The notes beneath the pieces were generated by a model that saw only the letters and a list, made by a program, of their open reading frames with translations, searched no databases and was not told where the DNA came from. The position numbers and the translations under genes are program-made. Positions 36,612-45,783 of a DNA stretch of 64,000 nucleotides are shown one piece after another. Source of the stretch: Streptomyces sp. NBC_01231 (GTDB lineage Bacteria; Actinomycetota; Actinomycetes; Streptomycetales; Streptomycetaceae); the NCBI GenBank assembly GCA_035999765.1, contig CP108521.1, positions 7,564,001 to 7,628,000 on the forward strand, in the 5' to 3' direction. Position 1 is the stretch's first letter. Every line of letters starts with the position of its first letter.

Positions 36612-38608
36612 CCACCCCCATTCGACAAGAAGTGTTCGGCATATGTTCGGTGGGCCAACCTGTAGACCGTTTGACCTGCATCCACGTCCACCGCGATATA
36701 CGGCTGCCCCTCATTCAGCAGCGCCGAGATGTCCATGTCATTGACGTGTCTTTCGCCGAGGTGGCTCGCCCCGATCGCGGTGGCGACGAGCGCCCATATT
36801 CCGTCGCAGATCGGCAGTCCCCGCCCCTTCGACAGCGCCAGCGCTTCCAGCAGCGGCAGGAAGCTGTCCGACCTGCGCGCAAGTCGGTCTGCCGCGGCGG
36901 CAAACAGATCCCGGTGGTCGCCCCTTGCGAGCAAGCGCCCGAGGCTGGCCGAGCGGGCCGCATGGAGCAGCGTGGGGTCAGCGACAATCTCGTACACCGC
37001 CAGTCGCGCGAACAGGAACTCTCTTTCCTGTTCGCTGATCGCCACTGCCGCCCGCCCTATCGCCTCGTCATCAACCGATGTGCCGCCGGGAGCAAGGAGA
37101 CCCTCACCCCGAGCTGCCGTCAGGCGCCGAACCACATATCTCTTGATCGCCGACGCATCGAACGCCACCCATAGCACATGGAAGTTCGGCAAGCCGGGTC
37201 GAACACCCAGAGAAAAAAGAAGGTTCTCGTTCTCGGGTGTCGGTCCTCCCAGCGCTTCATCGGTCGACATCCGGGTTCCGACAACGATCCGCACTCCTGG
37301 AACTTCGGCCAGCCTCCTCAGGACCGTCCGCGCCAGGGTGAGCGGGTCCTCTGATTCATCCAACGCATCGAGCAGGATGGTGAGAGACTGCGGGCATTCA
37401 TGGAGTCTGTCGACCAGCCAGTCCATGTCATCGGCAACGCCGGCGTCAGGGCTCAGAGAACTCGGCGGCAGGCCGCTGTCGACCAGGTGCGCGAGTCGAG
37501 TGATGAGCGCGTCTATGCCCATCCCGGTCAGATGAATCACTTCGTCGAATACGTCCGGCGGCGGAATTTCCTGCTCATCAATGTCCTCGACCAGACCACC
37601 TGCAACCAGCGCGCTCCTGACGTCCGGTTTGCTGTTCACCAGCACATGCCCCAGCAGAGCCGACTTGCCGGAGCCCGGAGAACCCGTGACCACCAGCATG
37701 CCGCCCTCGCTGCTTCGCAACCAGTCGACGATCTCCCGGCGTTCGGCCGCACGTCCCTCGAAGAACCAGGAGATCTCGCCGTCCTCCGCTCCTTGAGCCT
37801 TGACGATGAAGTGCCGCCGTTCGACTTCCGAAAGCCGAGCGAGACATTTCTCCAGGTCCGTCAGAACGTCCAGCGGTACGGTCAGATTCGCTGCGACTGG
37901 CGAGACCTTCCGTACCAGGGATGCCTCGATGAGACGACGGGGAGCGACCAGCCCATCGGGCAGGCGTCGATCCAGTTCACCTGCCAGTTGCCAGAGTTGG
38001 ATGCTCTGGTTCGTTCTGAAGTTCTCGTTCAGGCAAGAGTGGAAGGCTGACGAGAAACGGCCGAGAGACGTGGATCCGTTGCCGGAGACTCCAACTAGCA
38101 GAACTCCATCGGCGCCCAGCGGACCGTCGGCCAGGTCGGCGTTCACCTTGTCGACGAATCGAGAGGACCAGCACGTGTCGACTATCACCAACGCCCAGCC
38201 CCCACTGCTCGTCAACTGGCGCGCGCGAATCGGTTCCGCCAGTTGGGCGGGCAGCAAACCCGAAGTGCGAACTGCGGCTGGGCTTTTCGCGTGGGCCAAA
38301 GCCACCGCATCGCCGTCCGACCAGCCGTGACCGACCCAGTAGAGCACCGACCCGAGAGGGGCACCCGACCGGGCCCATTGACGCAGGCGGGCGTCCACCT
38401 CGTCCGCCCCGCGCTCATCCATCCTGGTGGGCCAGGCGACTGTCACGACGTTGAATTCGTCGAACAGGCTCGCAACCTTGTCGACCTCGGACTTCACATC
38501 CAGTTGATCGTGGTACTCGTACGCCCCTATGTCCATCGGGAAGAACTCAAACGCGCTGCCCTCGTGACCGATAGGTGTCGGCACCGAATCTGCGTTTCCA
38601 ACGCTCAC
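36608..38608 (-). CDS. Caspase-STAND ATPase (split from WD40 sensor)
   Basis: A 666-residue protein. Residues 1-230 form a caspase-like domain with the catalytic His in VLYWVGHGWSDG (about 94) and the catalytic Cys in LVIVDTCWSSRF (about 145). After a linker, a STAND/NACHT-type NTPase begins: FFEGRAAERREIVDWL, Walker A TGSPGSGKSALLGHVL (about 305-320), Walker B LTILLDALDESED (about 408-420), then a helical region. The usual C-terminal sensor is missing because it is encoded by the next gene. GTG 38608 is chosen because AGGAGGT lies 9 bases before it; the longer frame from 38803 runs into the upstream gene. By analogy with caspase-STAND proteins, a ligand on the propeller would trigger ATP-driven assembly and proteolysis, probably killing or arresting the cell. 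Confidence 0.87.
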   Translation of the reverse strand: MSVGNADSVPTPIGHEGSAFEFFPMDIGAYEYHDQLDVKSEVDKVASLFDEFNVVTVAWPTRMDERGADEVDARLRQWARSGAPLGSVLYWVGHGWSDGDAVALAHAKSPAAVRTSGLLPAQLAEPIRARQLTSSGGWALVIVDTCWSSRFVDKVNADLADGPLGADGVLLVGVSGNGSTSLGRFSSAFHSCLNENFRTNQSIQLWQLAGELDRRLPDGLVAPRRLIEASLVRKVSPVAANLTVPLDVLTDLEKCLARLSEVERRHFIVKAQGAEDGEISWFFEGRAAERREIVDWLRSSEGGMLVVTGSPGSGKSALLGHVLVNSKPDVRSALVAGGLVEDIDEQEIPPPDVFDEVIHLTGMGIDALITRLAHLVDSGLPPSSLSPDAGVADDMDWLVDRLHECPQSLTILLDALDESEDPLTLARTVLRRLAEVPGVRIVVGTRMSTDEALGGPTPENENLLFSLGVRPGLPNFHVLWVAFDASAIKRYVVRRLTAARGEGLLAPGGTSVDDEAIGRAAVAISEQEREFLFARLAVYEIVADPTLLHAARSASLGRLLARGDHRDLFAAAADRLARRSDSFLPLLEALALSKGRGLPICDGIWALVATAIGASHLGERHVNDMDISALLNEGQPYIAVDVDAGQTVYRLAHRTYAEHFLSNGGG

Positions 38609-38628
38609 GACAGCCAGACCTCCTAGCC

Positions 38629-40020
38629 CTACTGCTCCGACACCACAAAAATCTGGGACGTGGACGACGCACCGCCACCGGTGACCAGGATGCGGTACAT
38701 CCCGGGCAAATTCAGGCCGACGGACACAGAAACGTGTGAATCCGTGGACACGACTCGTGGTACTGCCACCGTGCGGCCGGTCGAAGCATCTTCGATACGA
38801 CACGCCACATCGCGAGGATGGTCAACTCCATCGAGTCGGACCACGAACGGAGTTTCCGGCAGGACAAGGTCCGGCACATCGATCCCTACCGTGCCGGCAC
38901 CCTGCCATGGCCCGGTGTCCCGACGTGTAAGAGCGTCCTGCACCAGCAGGCATGTCTCAAGGCTGGTCGCGACCGCTCCATGCGTCTGAGCGAGAGGCGT
39001 GACGGAGATGGAGTGCAACTGCGCCGACTCTCGTGACACCGTGCCGTCCCCACCCAGGTCAACGCGGTCAACGGCGGGCGTCCTCTCGCCTGTGACGGGC
39101 CTGCATGTGTAGTTGTGGGGGAGTGCTACCCCGTCGCGGATAGTGATCGACTGGGCGGTCGGCTGATGCGCGCCGACAACTTGGATCAGATCGTCGAGGG
39201 CCGTCGAAGCGACATCGGCATGCCTCTGTTCGGCCTGACGCGCCAGCTCGACGTCACCACCGAGGAGTGCCACATCGGTGGGATGCAGTCGTTCGGCCGT
39301 GGAACCACTGTCAACGCACCTGTAACGGGGCAGCAGGTCATAGAGACCAGGCAGCCCCACGGCGAGATCGCGGAATCGCTTCCGAGGCAGCGGTACGGGC
39401 TGACCGCGCCCGGAGTTCATCGCCACGGCGGCCTTGACGGAGCCGTAGTAGGGCGTGCCGAGTGTGACGATGCGCCTGACCGGATCAAGCGCCCCGGGGA
39501 TATTGCCGAGATGACGGGTAAGCAATCCACCCATCGAATGCGCCACTATCACGACATTCGGCTCGTCGAGACGGGTGGTTCGAGCAGCCCACGCTGTATG
39601 CAGTCGATGCACCGTGTCAGCGAGGAGCCGCGCGTTGTGCGTCACGGGAAGCCGCCAGTCGTACGGAAACTCGACCACTGCCTCGGGGTGAATGACAACA
39701 GACTTGATCTCGTGAAGGAGCCGGCTGTAGGGCTCGAAACCCTGCAGCACCGGAGCAAAGGCGGGAAACCGCAGCAGGCCCGTTGCCTGTACACGTCCAT
39801 ACCTGCCGGATAGTTCGGCGTCGGTCAACTGCAAAGCCCGCAGGGAGGATTTACGGGTCCAGGCACGCACGTACCAACGCAGGTCTCGCATGCCCCACAG
39901 GGTTTCCCCCGTATCACGGGACACCAATTCGCTGCCCATGATTCCTGGAACCACGACCACAGCGTCATGACATCGGGGCGTCTCGCCGCCGGTGTCCGAG
40001 TCGGATTTGCTGGACATCAC
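38629..40020 (-). CDS. LCAT-like alpha/beta-hydrolase with C-terminal beta domain
   Basis: A 463-residue protein of the lecithin:cholesterol acyltransferase-like lipase group. The N-terminal VVVVPGIMGSELV (about 21-33) is the LCAT oxyanion motif; the nucleophile elbow is VIVAHSMGGLLTRHLG (Ser about 162), and LGTPYYGSVKA follows. Asp in DRVDLGGDGTVS and His in AQTHGAV are plausible acid and base. The last 85 residues look like a small beta-sandwich (VVRLDGVDHPRDVACRIEDAS...). No signal peptide is present, so it acts in the cytosol, perhaps on membrane lipid. AGGAGG lies 9 bases before the GTG at 40020. It starts 25 bases after the amidase and ends 20 bases before the caspase-STAND gene, as the middle of one collinear run. 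Confidence 0.83.
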   Translation of the reverse strand: MMSSKSDSDTGGETPRCHDAVVVVPGIMGSELVSRDTGETLWGMRDLRWYVRAWTRKSSLRALQLTDAELSGRYGRVQATGLLRFPAFAPVLQGFEPYSRLLHEIKSVVIHPEAVVEFPYDWRLPVTHNARLLADTVHRLHTAWAARTTRLDEPNVVIVAHSMGGLLTRHLGNIPGALDPVRRIVTLGTPYYGSVKAAVAMNSGRGQPVPLPRKRFRDLAVGLPGLYDLLPRYRCVDSGSTAERLHPTDVALLGGDVELARQAEQRHADVASTALDDLIQVVGAHQPTAQSITIRDGVALPHNYTCRPVTGERTPAVDRVDLGGDGTVSRESAQLHSISVTPLAQTHGAVATSLETCLLVQDALTRRDTGPWQGAGTVGIDVPDLVLPETPFVVRLDGVDHPRDVACRIEDASTGRTVAVPRVVSTDSHVSVSVGLNLPGMYRILVTGGGASSTSQIFVVSEQ

Positions 40021-40045
40021 CGGAAGATTCCTCCTGCGCTCGTGC

Positions 40046-41482
40046 TCATCCGATACCGGATCTGGACGATGGAGTCCACGCGGCCACAGATCTGGCCGGT
40101 CGGCCGCACGGCTTGATCAGCACCTCTGCCAGATCGAGGACGTCCGAGTCGCGGCCGTAACGGCCAACAACCTGAACGCTGATGGGCATCCCGTCACTGT
40201 GCAACCCAAAAGGGACTGCGATAGCCGGCTGGCCGGTGATGTTGAATGGACCGCAATACTGCGCGTAGTTTTCCATCGAGCGGTTCAGTTCGAGCAGCCC
40301 CGACCGTCCGGCGACCGTAGACATGAAGGCCCCTGCCTCGGGGGGGCGTCCGGCTACCGTCGGAGTCACCAGTAAATCGTACGGGGCGAAGGCGCGACCA
40401 AGACGGCGGGTGATCTCGTTGATCTGGTCGATGGTTTCGTACACACGCCACGCAGGACGCGATCTGCCCGCCTCGATCCACTCCAGCGTGTTCGGTTGCA
40501 GCAGCTCCGACGAAATCGGCCGACCGGTTGTAGCGCTGAGCGTCTCAGCCAACGAGCAGGATGCTTCGGCGAATATCCAGAACAGGATTTCGCAGTACTG
40601 ATCGAACGGGAAGCTCAACTCGACCGGATCGACATCGAAGCCCAATCCCGCCAAGAGGCTGCCACATTCCGTGACAGCATCGATGTGCTCGGGATCCGGG
40701 TCGACATCCCCCCACCGACTCATGACGAGACCCACCTTGGCTCGGGCTCCGTCGGCTACGGACGGGCCGGAATCACAGGTACCGGCAATGAACGGGTCGC
40801 CCGGGGCGGATATGGATTCGATCCGCAGCAGCAGGCGCGAGTCGCGAACAGTCCTGGTCACGAAGAACGCCTGGTCCAGGCCCAAAAGATCTTCGCCGGC
40901 CCAGGGGCTGTTGCTGATCTTCCCTCTGGTGGGTTTCAAACCGACGAGCCCGCAGCACGCAGCGGGGATACGCAAAGAACCTCCGCCATCGTCGCCATGG
41001 CCTACCGGAACGATGCCCGCACTGACAAGCGCTGCGGACCCGCCGGACGAACCGCCGGCCGAGAAACCATCACGAAAAGGGTTGACCGTGGCACCAAAAT
41101 GCGCCGACTCGCACGTGACGCTCAAGCCGAGTTCCGGAACCCGGGTTCGTCCGACGACTGCCGCTCCCGCGCTCGTCAGGCGTTCGAAGAACACGGATCC
41201 CGTTGTAGGTCTATGGCCAGCAGCCAGGGGAGTGCCGTACTCCTTGAGTCTCCCCGCCTCAGGGTTCCCAAGATCCTTCCTTACGAGGGGAACTCCCGCC
41301 AAGGGCCCAGGGCGCGCACCGAAGTCGACGTCGTCGTATAGCTCACTCCAGGCATTGAGATCGTCGCCCAGTGCCGCGCAGGACATGAAAGCATCCTGTA
41401 TCTCCTGGCGGGTCGCCTCGCCCGCAGCAACGGCCGAAGCGATTTCGGTCGCGTCCATGGCAGAATACTCGTCGAGATTCAT
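40046..41482 (-). CDS. Amidase signature family enzyme
   Basis: A 478-residue amidase. The Ser-Ser-Lys triad regions are visible: the Lys in PLAGVPLVRKDLGN (about 69), and the serines in the AGGSSGGSAALVSAGIVPVGHGDDGGGSLRIPAACCG block (about 145-170). GLKPTRGKIS follows. Such enzymes hydrolyse amides, or transfer ammonia or amines. The start ATG overlaps the ATP-grasp stop (ATGA). In an operon that also encodes an ATP-grasp amide ligase it may trim, release or activate the amide product, or provide self-protection by hydrolysing it. Which of these applies cannot be read from the sequence. Confidence 0.9.
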   Translation of the reverse strand: MNLDEYSAMDATEIASAVAAGEATRQEIQDAFMSCAALGDDLNAWSELYDDVDFGARPGPLAGVPLVRKDLGNPEAGRLKEYGTPLAAGHRPTTGSVFFERLTSAGAAVVGRTRVPELGLSVTCESAHFGATVNPFRDGFSAGGSSGGSAALVSAGIVPVGHGDDGGGSLRIPAACCGLVGLKPTRGKISNSPWAGEDLLGLDQAFFVTRTVRDSRLLLRIESISAPGDPFIAGTCDSGPSVADGARAKVGLVMSRWGDVDPDPEHIDAVTECGSLLAGLGFDVDPVELSFPFDQYCEILFWIFAEASCSLAETLSATTGRPISSELLQPNTLEWIEAGRSRPAWRVYETIDQINEITRRLGRAFAPYDLLVTPTVAGRPPEAGAFMSTVAGRSGLLELNRSMENYAQYCGPFNITGQPAIAVPFGLHSDGMPISVQVVGRYGRDSDVLDLAEVLIKPCGRPARSVAAWTPSSRSGIG

Positions 41483-42423
41483 AGGGAGTTACGCCCGCCG
41501 TCGTTCGCCTTGTAAATCAACTGAAGAAGTTCGTAATGCGTCAGGCCCGTCATATCGCACAAGGCCTGGACGCTGCCCCCCGGAGTCGCTCCGAGATAAG
41601 GCTGTGTGTTGACATCCAGGACGATGAGGCCCTTTGGGCTCGCGATGGCATCCACCCGGCTAAGGCTTTGCACGCCATATCGACTGAGCACTTGGCCGAC
41701 ACGTTCGAATTCGTCAATGATAGAAAGTTCCCGACACGGTGTGAAAGTCCGGCTGTTCAGTCTCTTCTGCTCATGCGTCCAGAATTCTCCGACGCCTCCT
41801 ACCTCCAGGCAGCCCAGCACGTGCGAATTCAGAAAGAAGGACGTGTATTCTATGCCCGCTACCACGTCCTGTACGAGCGCCCAGTCGTCTATTTCAGCCA
41901 GCCCCTTGAGAGCAATGGCAAGTTGTTCGCCCGATGCGATCAGCGAGACGCCGACGGATGCTCCACCCCTCCTGGGCTTGACGATCTTTGGAAAATCCTG
42001 CGTCAGGGCACGCTGTGCCACAAAGCCGGTTCGGAGGAGTTGTGTCCGAGGAACTGCGACTCCACTGGAGGTAAGAATTTGTCCGGCTGTCCATTTGTCG
42101 TAGAATATTGCTGTCGCCGGGGCGGGGCTGCCGCTGTAGCCTATTTTGGCAGCTTCCAGCAGAGGGTGTACGAGTAACTCCTCGGTCACTGCCATGAAGT
42201 AGAACGGCACCCCAAGAAAGGGCGACTGCCACAGCCGGCTGAGATCGCTGGGACGGGTCAAATCGAGAGTGGTCAACTGATGACCGTAGGAGGCCAGGGT
42301 TTGCCCGATGCTGCAGGCGGCTGCCAGATTCTCGTATCGCTCGAAACCCCACCCGCCGGAAAGCAGGCCAATGGGCGTGGGGATGACGCTGCCCGTTTCG
42401 CGTGCCGGCTGTACGTCGGGCAC
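41479..42423 (-). CDS. D-Ala-D-Ala-ligase-like ATP-grasp enzyme
   Basis: A 314-residue ATP-grasp ligase. It keeps the core pattern of D-alanine:D-alanine ligases: IGLLSGGWGFERY at the N-terminus, FPKIVKPRRGGASVGVSLI (ATP-binding beta-hairpin, about 160-178), VQDVVAGIEYTSFFLN, and the metal-binding RVDAIASPKGLIVLDVNTQP near 265-285. The omega-loop ending differs (TQPYLGATPGGS in place of MPGFT), so the substrates are not the usual D-Ala pair. It would join a carboxylate to an amine through an acyl phosphate. The GTG at 42423 is preferred because AGGTGA lies 7 bases before it and it starts 7 bases after the upstream stop; the frame extends to 42474. Confidence 0.87.
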   Translation of the reverse strand: MPDVQPARETGSVIPTPIGLLSGGWGFERYENLAAACSIGQTLASYGHQLTTLDLTRPSDLSRLWQSPFLGVPFYFMAVTEELLVHPLLEAAKIGYSGSPAPATAIFYDKWTAGQILTSSGVAVPRTQLLRTGFVAQRALTQDFPKIVKPRRGGASVGVSLIASGEQLAIALKGLAEIDDWALVQDVVAGIEYTSFFLNSHVLGCLEVGGVGEFWTHEQKRLNSRTFTPCRELSIIDEFERVGQVLSRYGVQSLSRVDAIASPKGLIVLDVNTQPYLGATPGGSVQALCDMTGLTHYELLQLIYKANDGGRNSL

Positions 42424-42430
42424 TCGACGC

Positions 42431-43771
42431 TCACCTGTGGGGAAAGCGCCACCGGAGCCTCGCGACCAGGTCATCCAGGACCTCCTCGGCGGTATGAGCG
42501 TTGATCATCGCGGCGCGCAGGCAGGCGGTTTCCCGGTAGACGCAGGTCGTGACGTAGATGTCGGCCGCGAGAAGTTGCTCTGCCACCGATTCGGCGTCCG
42601 CCGTGGTCAACCCGGGACGTGTGAAACACACGACAGGAAAAGGGCTCCTGTTCACGACGTCCCATCCGATGGAGCGGAGTGATCGTCGAAGCCGGGCAGC
42701 CAATTCGAAGTGCCGATCGACCACGGCTTGGAACTCGTCGCGGTAAAGAATCAGCGATGCGTATGCACTGAGGGCTCTGGAGCAACGTGACCATTCAATA
42801 CCCCGATCAGCGAAATCGGCGTCGTCTACGGGTGCATAGTCTGACCAGATTCTGCAGCATTGCGCCAGTGCCCGGGCGTCCTTCAATAACAGCATGCTGG
42901 TTCCGAACGGCGTCGCCGGCCACTTGTGCAGGTCGATCGTGATGGAGTCCGCTGCCGACATGGAAGCGACCAGATGCCGGTATTCGGGAAGGACGGTCAG
43001 GGCGCCCGCCCAGGCAGCGTCAGCGTGGAGGTAGGTGCCGGTGGAGGTCACGGCGTCGAGCACATCAGGACGCAGGTCGAATTCACCGAAGACGGAGTCG
43101 CCGAGTGTGCCGACAAACATGACGCTTGAAATGCCGGCTGCGGAATCCTCGGCCAGTCGCTCCCGTACTTGCTGCCCCGGCACAGAAACCGGAAACCTGT
43201 GTACCGACCGGTCGCCGATGCCGATTATTCTGGAATTCCTCGTAATTGTGGCATGAGCCAGATCACTGGCATAGACACGTGTGGTACCAAGAGCTTGCAC
43301 GCCTGACTCCGCCCATGCCTCCGGGGCATTCCGACCCAGGCCGCAGACTATCGCCAGGAGGTTGGAGGTTGCTCCACCACTGGTCAGTATGCCTCCCGCA
43401 TGAGGAGCGTCGTCCCACACGGTCCGGCACATCTGACGTATGAATTCCTGCTCCAGACCGTGCAGTAACGGACTTTCCGAGACGGCGGCGACCTGCGCAT
43501 TGAGCGTCGTTTCTGCCCGGGCGAATGCGAGCGTGTGGGGCAAGGGGGCAGAATTGTAAAGGCCCAGGTAGCCGGGGTGGCTGTAGTCAACCTGTTCGGA
43601 AACTGCGACGGTCATGACTTCGTCGGCAATTTCCTCAGCGGTGGCTCCTCGAGAACGAAGGCGGTCACAGAGGGTCAGGAGGTCCTGTACCGAATGGGTG
43701 AGGGCGGGTGCCAGTACGCCCTTGCTCGGTATGTTTCGGGGTGCGGGCACGGGGGCTGATGCTGCCGTCAC
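42431..43771 (-). CDS. PLP-dependent group II decarboxylase family protein
   Basis: A 446-residue fold-type I PLP enzyme of the aromatic-L-amino-acid/glutamate decarboxylase branch. The PLP lysine sits in SITIDLHKWPATPFGTSMLLL (about 285); HADAAWAG supplies the Asp that contacts the pyridine nitrogen, and ILTSGGATSNLLAIVCG binds the phosphate. YSHPGYLGLYNSAPLP resembles the family's N-terminal FxHPxFxGxxS pattern. It should decarboxylate an amino acid to an amine, possibly the amine partner for the ATP-grasp ligase. The GTG at 43771 overlaps the aminotransferase stop and has GAGGAGG 7 bases upstream. Confidence 0.87.
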   Translation of the reverse strand: MTAASAPVPAPRNIPSKGVLAPALTHSVQDLLTLCDRLRSRGATAEEIADEVMTVAVSEQVDYSHPGYLGLYNSAPLPHTLAFARAETTLNAQVAAVSESPLLHGLEQEFIRQMCRTVWDDAPHAGGILTSGGATSNLLAIVCGLGRNAPEAWAESGVQALGTTRVYASDLAHATITRNSRIIGIGDRSVHRFPVSVPGQQVRERLAEDSAAGISSVMFVGTLGDSVFGEFDLRPDVLDAVTSTGTYLHADAAWAGALTVLPEYRHLVASMSAADSITIDLHKWPATPFGTSMLLLKDARALAQCCRIWSDYAPVDDADFADRGIEWSRCSRALSAYASLILYRDEFQAVVDRHFELAARLRRSLRSIGWDVVNRSPFPVVCFTRPGLTTADAESVAEQLLAADIYVTTCVYRETACLRAAMINAHTAEEVLDDLVARLRWRFPHR

Positions 43772-44898
43772 AGCACTGCCTCCTCGTACCACAGGCCGAC
43801 AGAGCGCGGCATTTGCGCAACGGCATCCGATATCGACTCGGTGTGTCGGAAGAGAGCAACCCGAACTTTGCCGTTGCCGTCTGTCTGATCGGAGTAGAAA
43901 CGATCGCCCGGGAGAATATGGATACCGTGCTCACGAAGATAGCGGGCCAGTTTTCGGCCACCTTGCGGCAGGCCGGTGTCGACCCAGAGCAAGGGTACCT
44001 CCGACTCTTCGTCGACTGTTGCCGTTGGTGGCAGGAGCTCCTGGAAGGCGTCCAATAGGATGGATCGATTACTTTGCACCAGCGGTATCAGGTGGTTCTC
44101 CAGATCACCGTTCGCCAAAGCATCGAGGGCCTCGGAAATAAGCAAACACGAAAACGGAGAGACGTTGAGGAGGAATTCCTCGTTCAACTCCTGAAACCGG
44201 TCGACGATCGATTCGGAAGACACGGCCATACCGACCTTGATGTCCAGGAGTGCTGTCGTTTTTCCGGTATCTTCCAGGACTATGTAGTCCAGACCTTCGA
44301 TCGATTCCAGAAGCCTGTACTGATCGAAGGATCTGGTGGTCGGGGAGAAGAAACGGAAGCAGTGATCAACAACGAGAAGGGCATCATTTGCTGCGCAATA
44401 CTCGGCTGTCCTTCTGTATTCGTCCTCGGCGAGCACCCACCCCGTCGGGTTGGATGGCGACGTCAGCCAGAGAACATCGCCGGGGAGTGTGACCGGTGGC
44501 CGATCGCGCAGACCGTTGACTGAGCTCTCGCTGATGGGCAACAACTCTATGCCGGCGGTCGAAAGGAGGTCACGTATGTTGTCGAAGCACGGGTCGAGCA
44601 GGTGTACTCGGCAGTGTTCTTGCCGAAGGTAGTTCGCGATGACTGACACGAGGGCCGACGATGAATAGCTGATCTGCGGTCGACGCGGGAAGCAGAAGCT
44701 GCCGAGGCGTTCGAAAGCTGAGACCAGTTCACGTTCTGCGTCCGCCTGAAACATTCCCTCGGCTCGACGGAAGACAGAGCCGAGATTGGTGATGATGGCC
44801 GATCCTAACGGGCCGAGCGGTGCCCGCGCGTGGGCGTCTGACAGATTCAGCCCAGAATTGATCGCTGCCCGCTCAAGAGCCGTGTTAGTGTCCGCCAC
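43768..44898 (-). CDS. Class I/II PLP aminotransferase-like enzyme
   Basis: A 376-residue fold-type I enzyme. Landmarks: LDPCFDNIRDLLSTAGIELLPI, the WLTSPSNPTGWVL loop (Asn contacting PLP, about 150), VVDHCFRFF with the PLP Asp, and the Schiff-base Lys in VLEDTGKTTALLDIKVGMAV (about 208). The C-terminal GIHILPGDRFYSDQTDGNGKVRVALFRH carries the substrate-carboxylate Arg. It most resembles histidinol-phosphate-type or capreomycidine-synthase-like aminotransferases. It starts 3 bases after the methyltransferase stop and ends overlapping the decarboxylase start. It probably makes an amino acid from a keto acid, or catalyses a related PLP reaction, within the same pathway. Confidence 0.85.
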   Translation of the reverse strand: MADTNTALERAAINSGLNLSDAHARAPLGPLGSAIITNLGSVFRRAEGMFQADAERELVSAFERLGSFCFPRRPQISYSSSALVSVIANYLRQEHCRVHLLDPCFDNIRDLLSTAGIELLPISESSVNGLRDRPPVTLPGDVLWLTSPSNPTGWVLAEDEYRRTAEYCAANDALLVVDHCFRFFSPTTRSFDQYRLLESIEGLDYIVLEDTGKTTALLDIKVGMAVSSESIVDRFQELNEEFLLNVSPFSCLLISEALDALANGDLENHLIPLVQSNRSILLDAFQELLPPTATVDEESEVPLLWVDTGLPQGGRKLARYLREHGIHILPGDRFYSDQTDGNGKVRVALFRHTESISDAVAQMPRSVGLWYEEAVL

Positions 44899-44901
44899 CC
44901 G

Positions 44902-45783
44902 TCAGCCTTCCGGAGTATCGAGTCTCGTGAGACAGATCAGAGGTTGATTGGCGGCGGCGGCGTAGTCCGCGCTGTGAACTGTCGAAGTCACGGTGAACCA
45001 AGGACTTGCCGCATGGGCAATGTCTGCCACACTGAAATTGGTCCACTCCGCAGTGAGCGAATTCGCGAAAATCTGCATGAGCTTCGTGGAGACGGGATCG
45101 CCGTGAGACGGTTGCGAGGCCTCCTCAAGGTGACGGGCGAAGGGTGCCAGAGACAGAACTCTCGTGTCGTCACGCGCGCTCGCGCTGAGCAGATCTTCCC
45201 ACAGGCCACAAGCGGCTTCGTCGACGTCTGCCGAACCATCGGAAAGCCGCTCCAACCACCTGTCCCGGAGCTGAGCAAAGGGAAGGCCCCGCAGGGTGGG
45301 GTCCGGCAGGCCGACGTGCAGAACGAGGCCGCCTCCCACAGTGACCTTGCGTCGGATGGCGTCGAAGAAGTCACACCAGGCGTCGAACGGAATGTTGTCG
45401 AGAGACTTGTCTCCCACCACCGCGGTGAAGGAGGCATCAGGCCATTTCTGCCAGTCAAGCCAGTTGACCTCGTGGTAGCTCTCAGTTTCTATGAGGTCTG
45501 CCGGGAGCAGCCGAGAAGTGACTCGGTACATCTCGGATGAAATGTCCAGCACGCAAAGCGTGACATTCGAATGCGTCGCCGCCAATGCGCTGCGTAGCCA
45601 AGGTGTGGATCCGAGAACAGCGATCTTGGGCGATTCGTCGGACACGAAGGACTCGGTAAGGCGAACGAAGTGGGCGATGTCTTCCTTGCTGGGAGAAGCG
45701 GGTGGGCCTGTGTCCACCCAGCCCTCAGCTAAACCGTCCCATTTCTTTTTCTGATGTGCAAGCCAAGGTGTACTCAGGTCCAC
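44902..45783 (-). CDS. Class I SAM-dependent methyltransferase
   Basis: A 293-residue predicted methyltransferase. The fold is recognisable from KIAVLGSTPWLRSALAATH (motif I in a diverged form without the glycine triad), VTLCVLDISSEMYRV (acidic residue at the end of strand 2) and FTAVVGDKSLDNIPF (strand 4). A KKKWDGLAEGWVDTGPPASPS opening occurs in a Streptomyces methyltransferase group of unknown substrate. It overlaps the end of the SDR gene by 10 bases and precedes the aminotransferase by 3, so it belongs to the same pathway. What it methylates is not evident. Confidence 0.78.
   Translation of the reverse strand: MDLSTPWLAHQKKKWDGLAEGWVDTGPPASPSKEDIAHFVRLTESFVSDESPKIAVLGSTPWLRSALAATHSNVTLCVLDISSEMYRVTSRLLPADLIETESYHEVNWLDWQKWPDASFTAVVGDKSLDNIPFDAWCDFFDAIRRKVTVGGGLVLHVGLPDPTLRGLPFAQLRDRWLERLSDGSADVDEAACGLWEDLLSASARDDTRVLSLAPFARHLEEASQPSHGDPVSTKLMQIFANSLTAEWTNFSVADIAHAASPWFTVTSTVHSADYAAAANQPLICLTRLDTPEG

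Noticed and set aside
41479..42474. The ATP-grasp enzyme as a housekeeping D-Ala-D-Ala ligase
   Set aside because: The omega-loop differs from the usual ending and the gene sits inside a biosynthetic operon, so a different amide product is more likely.
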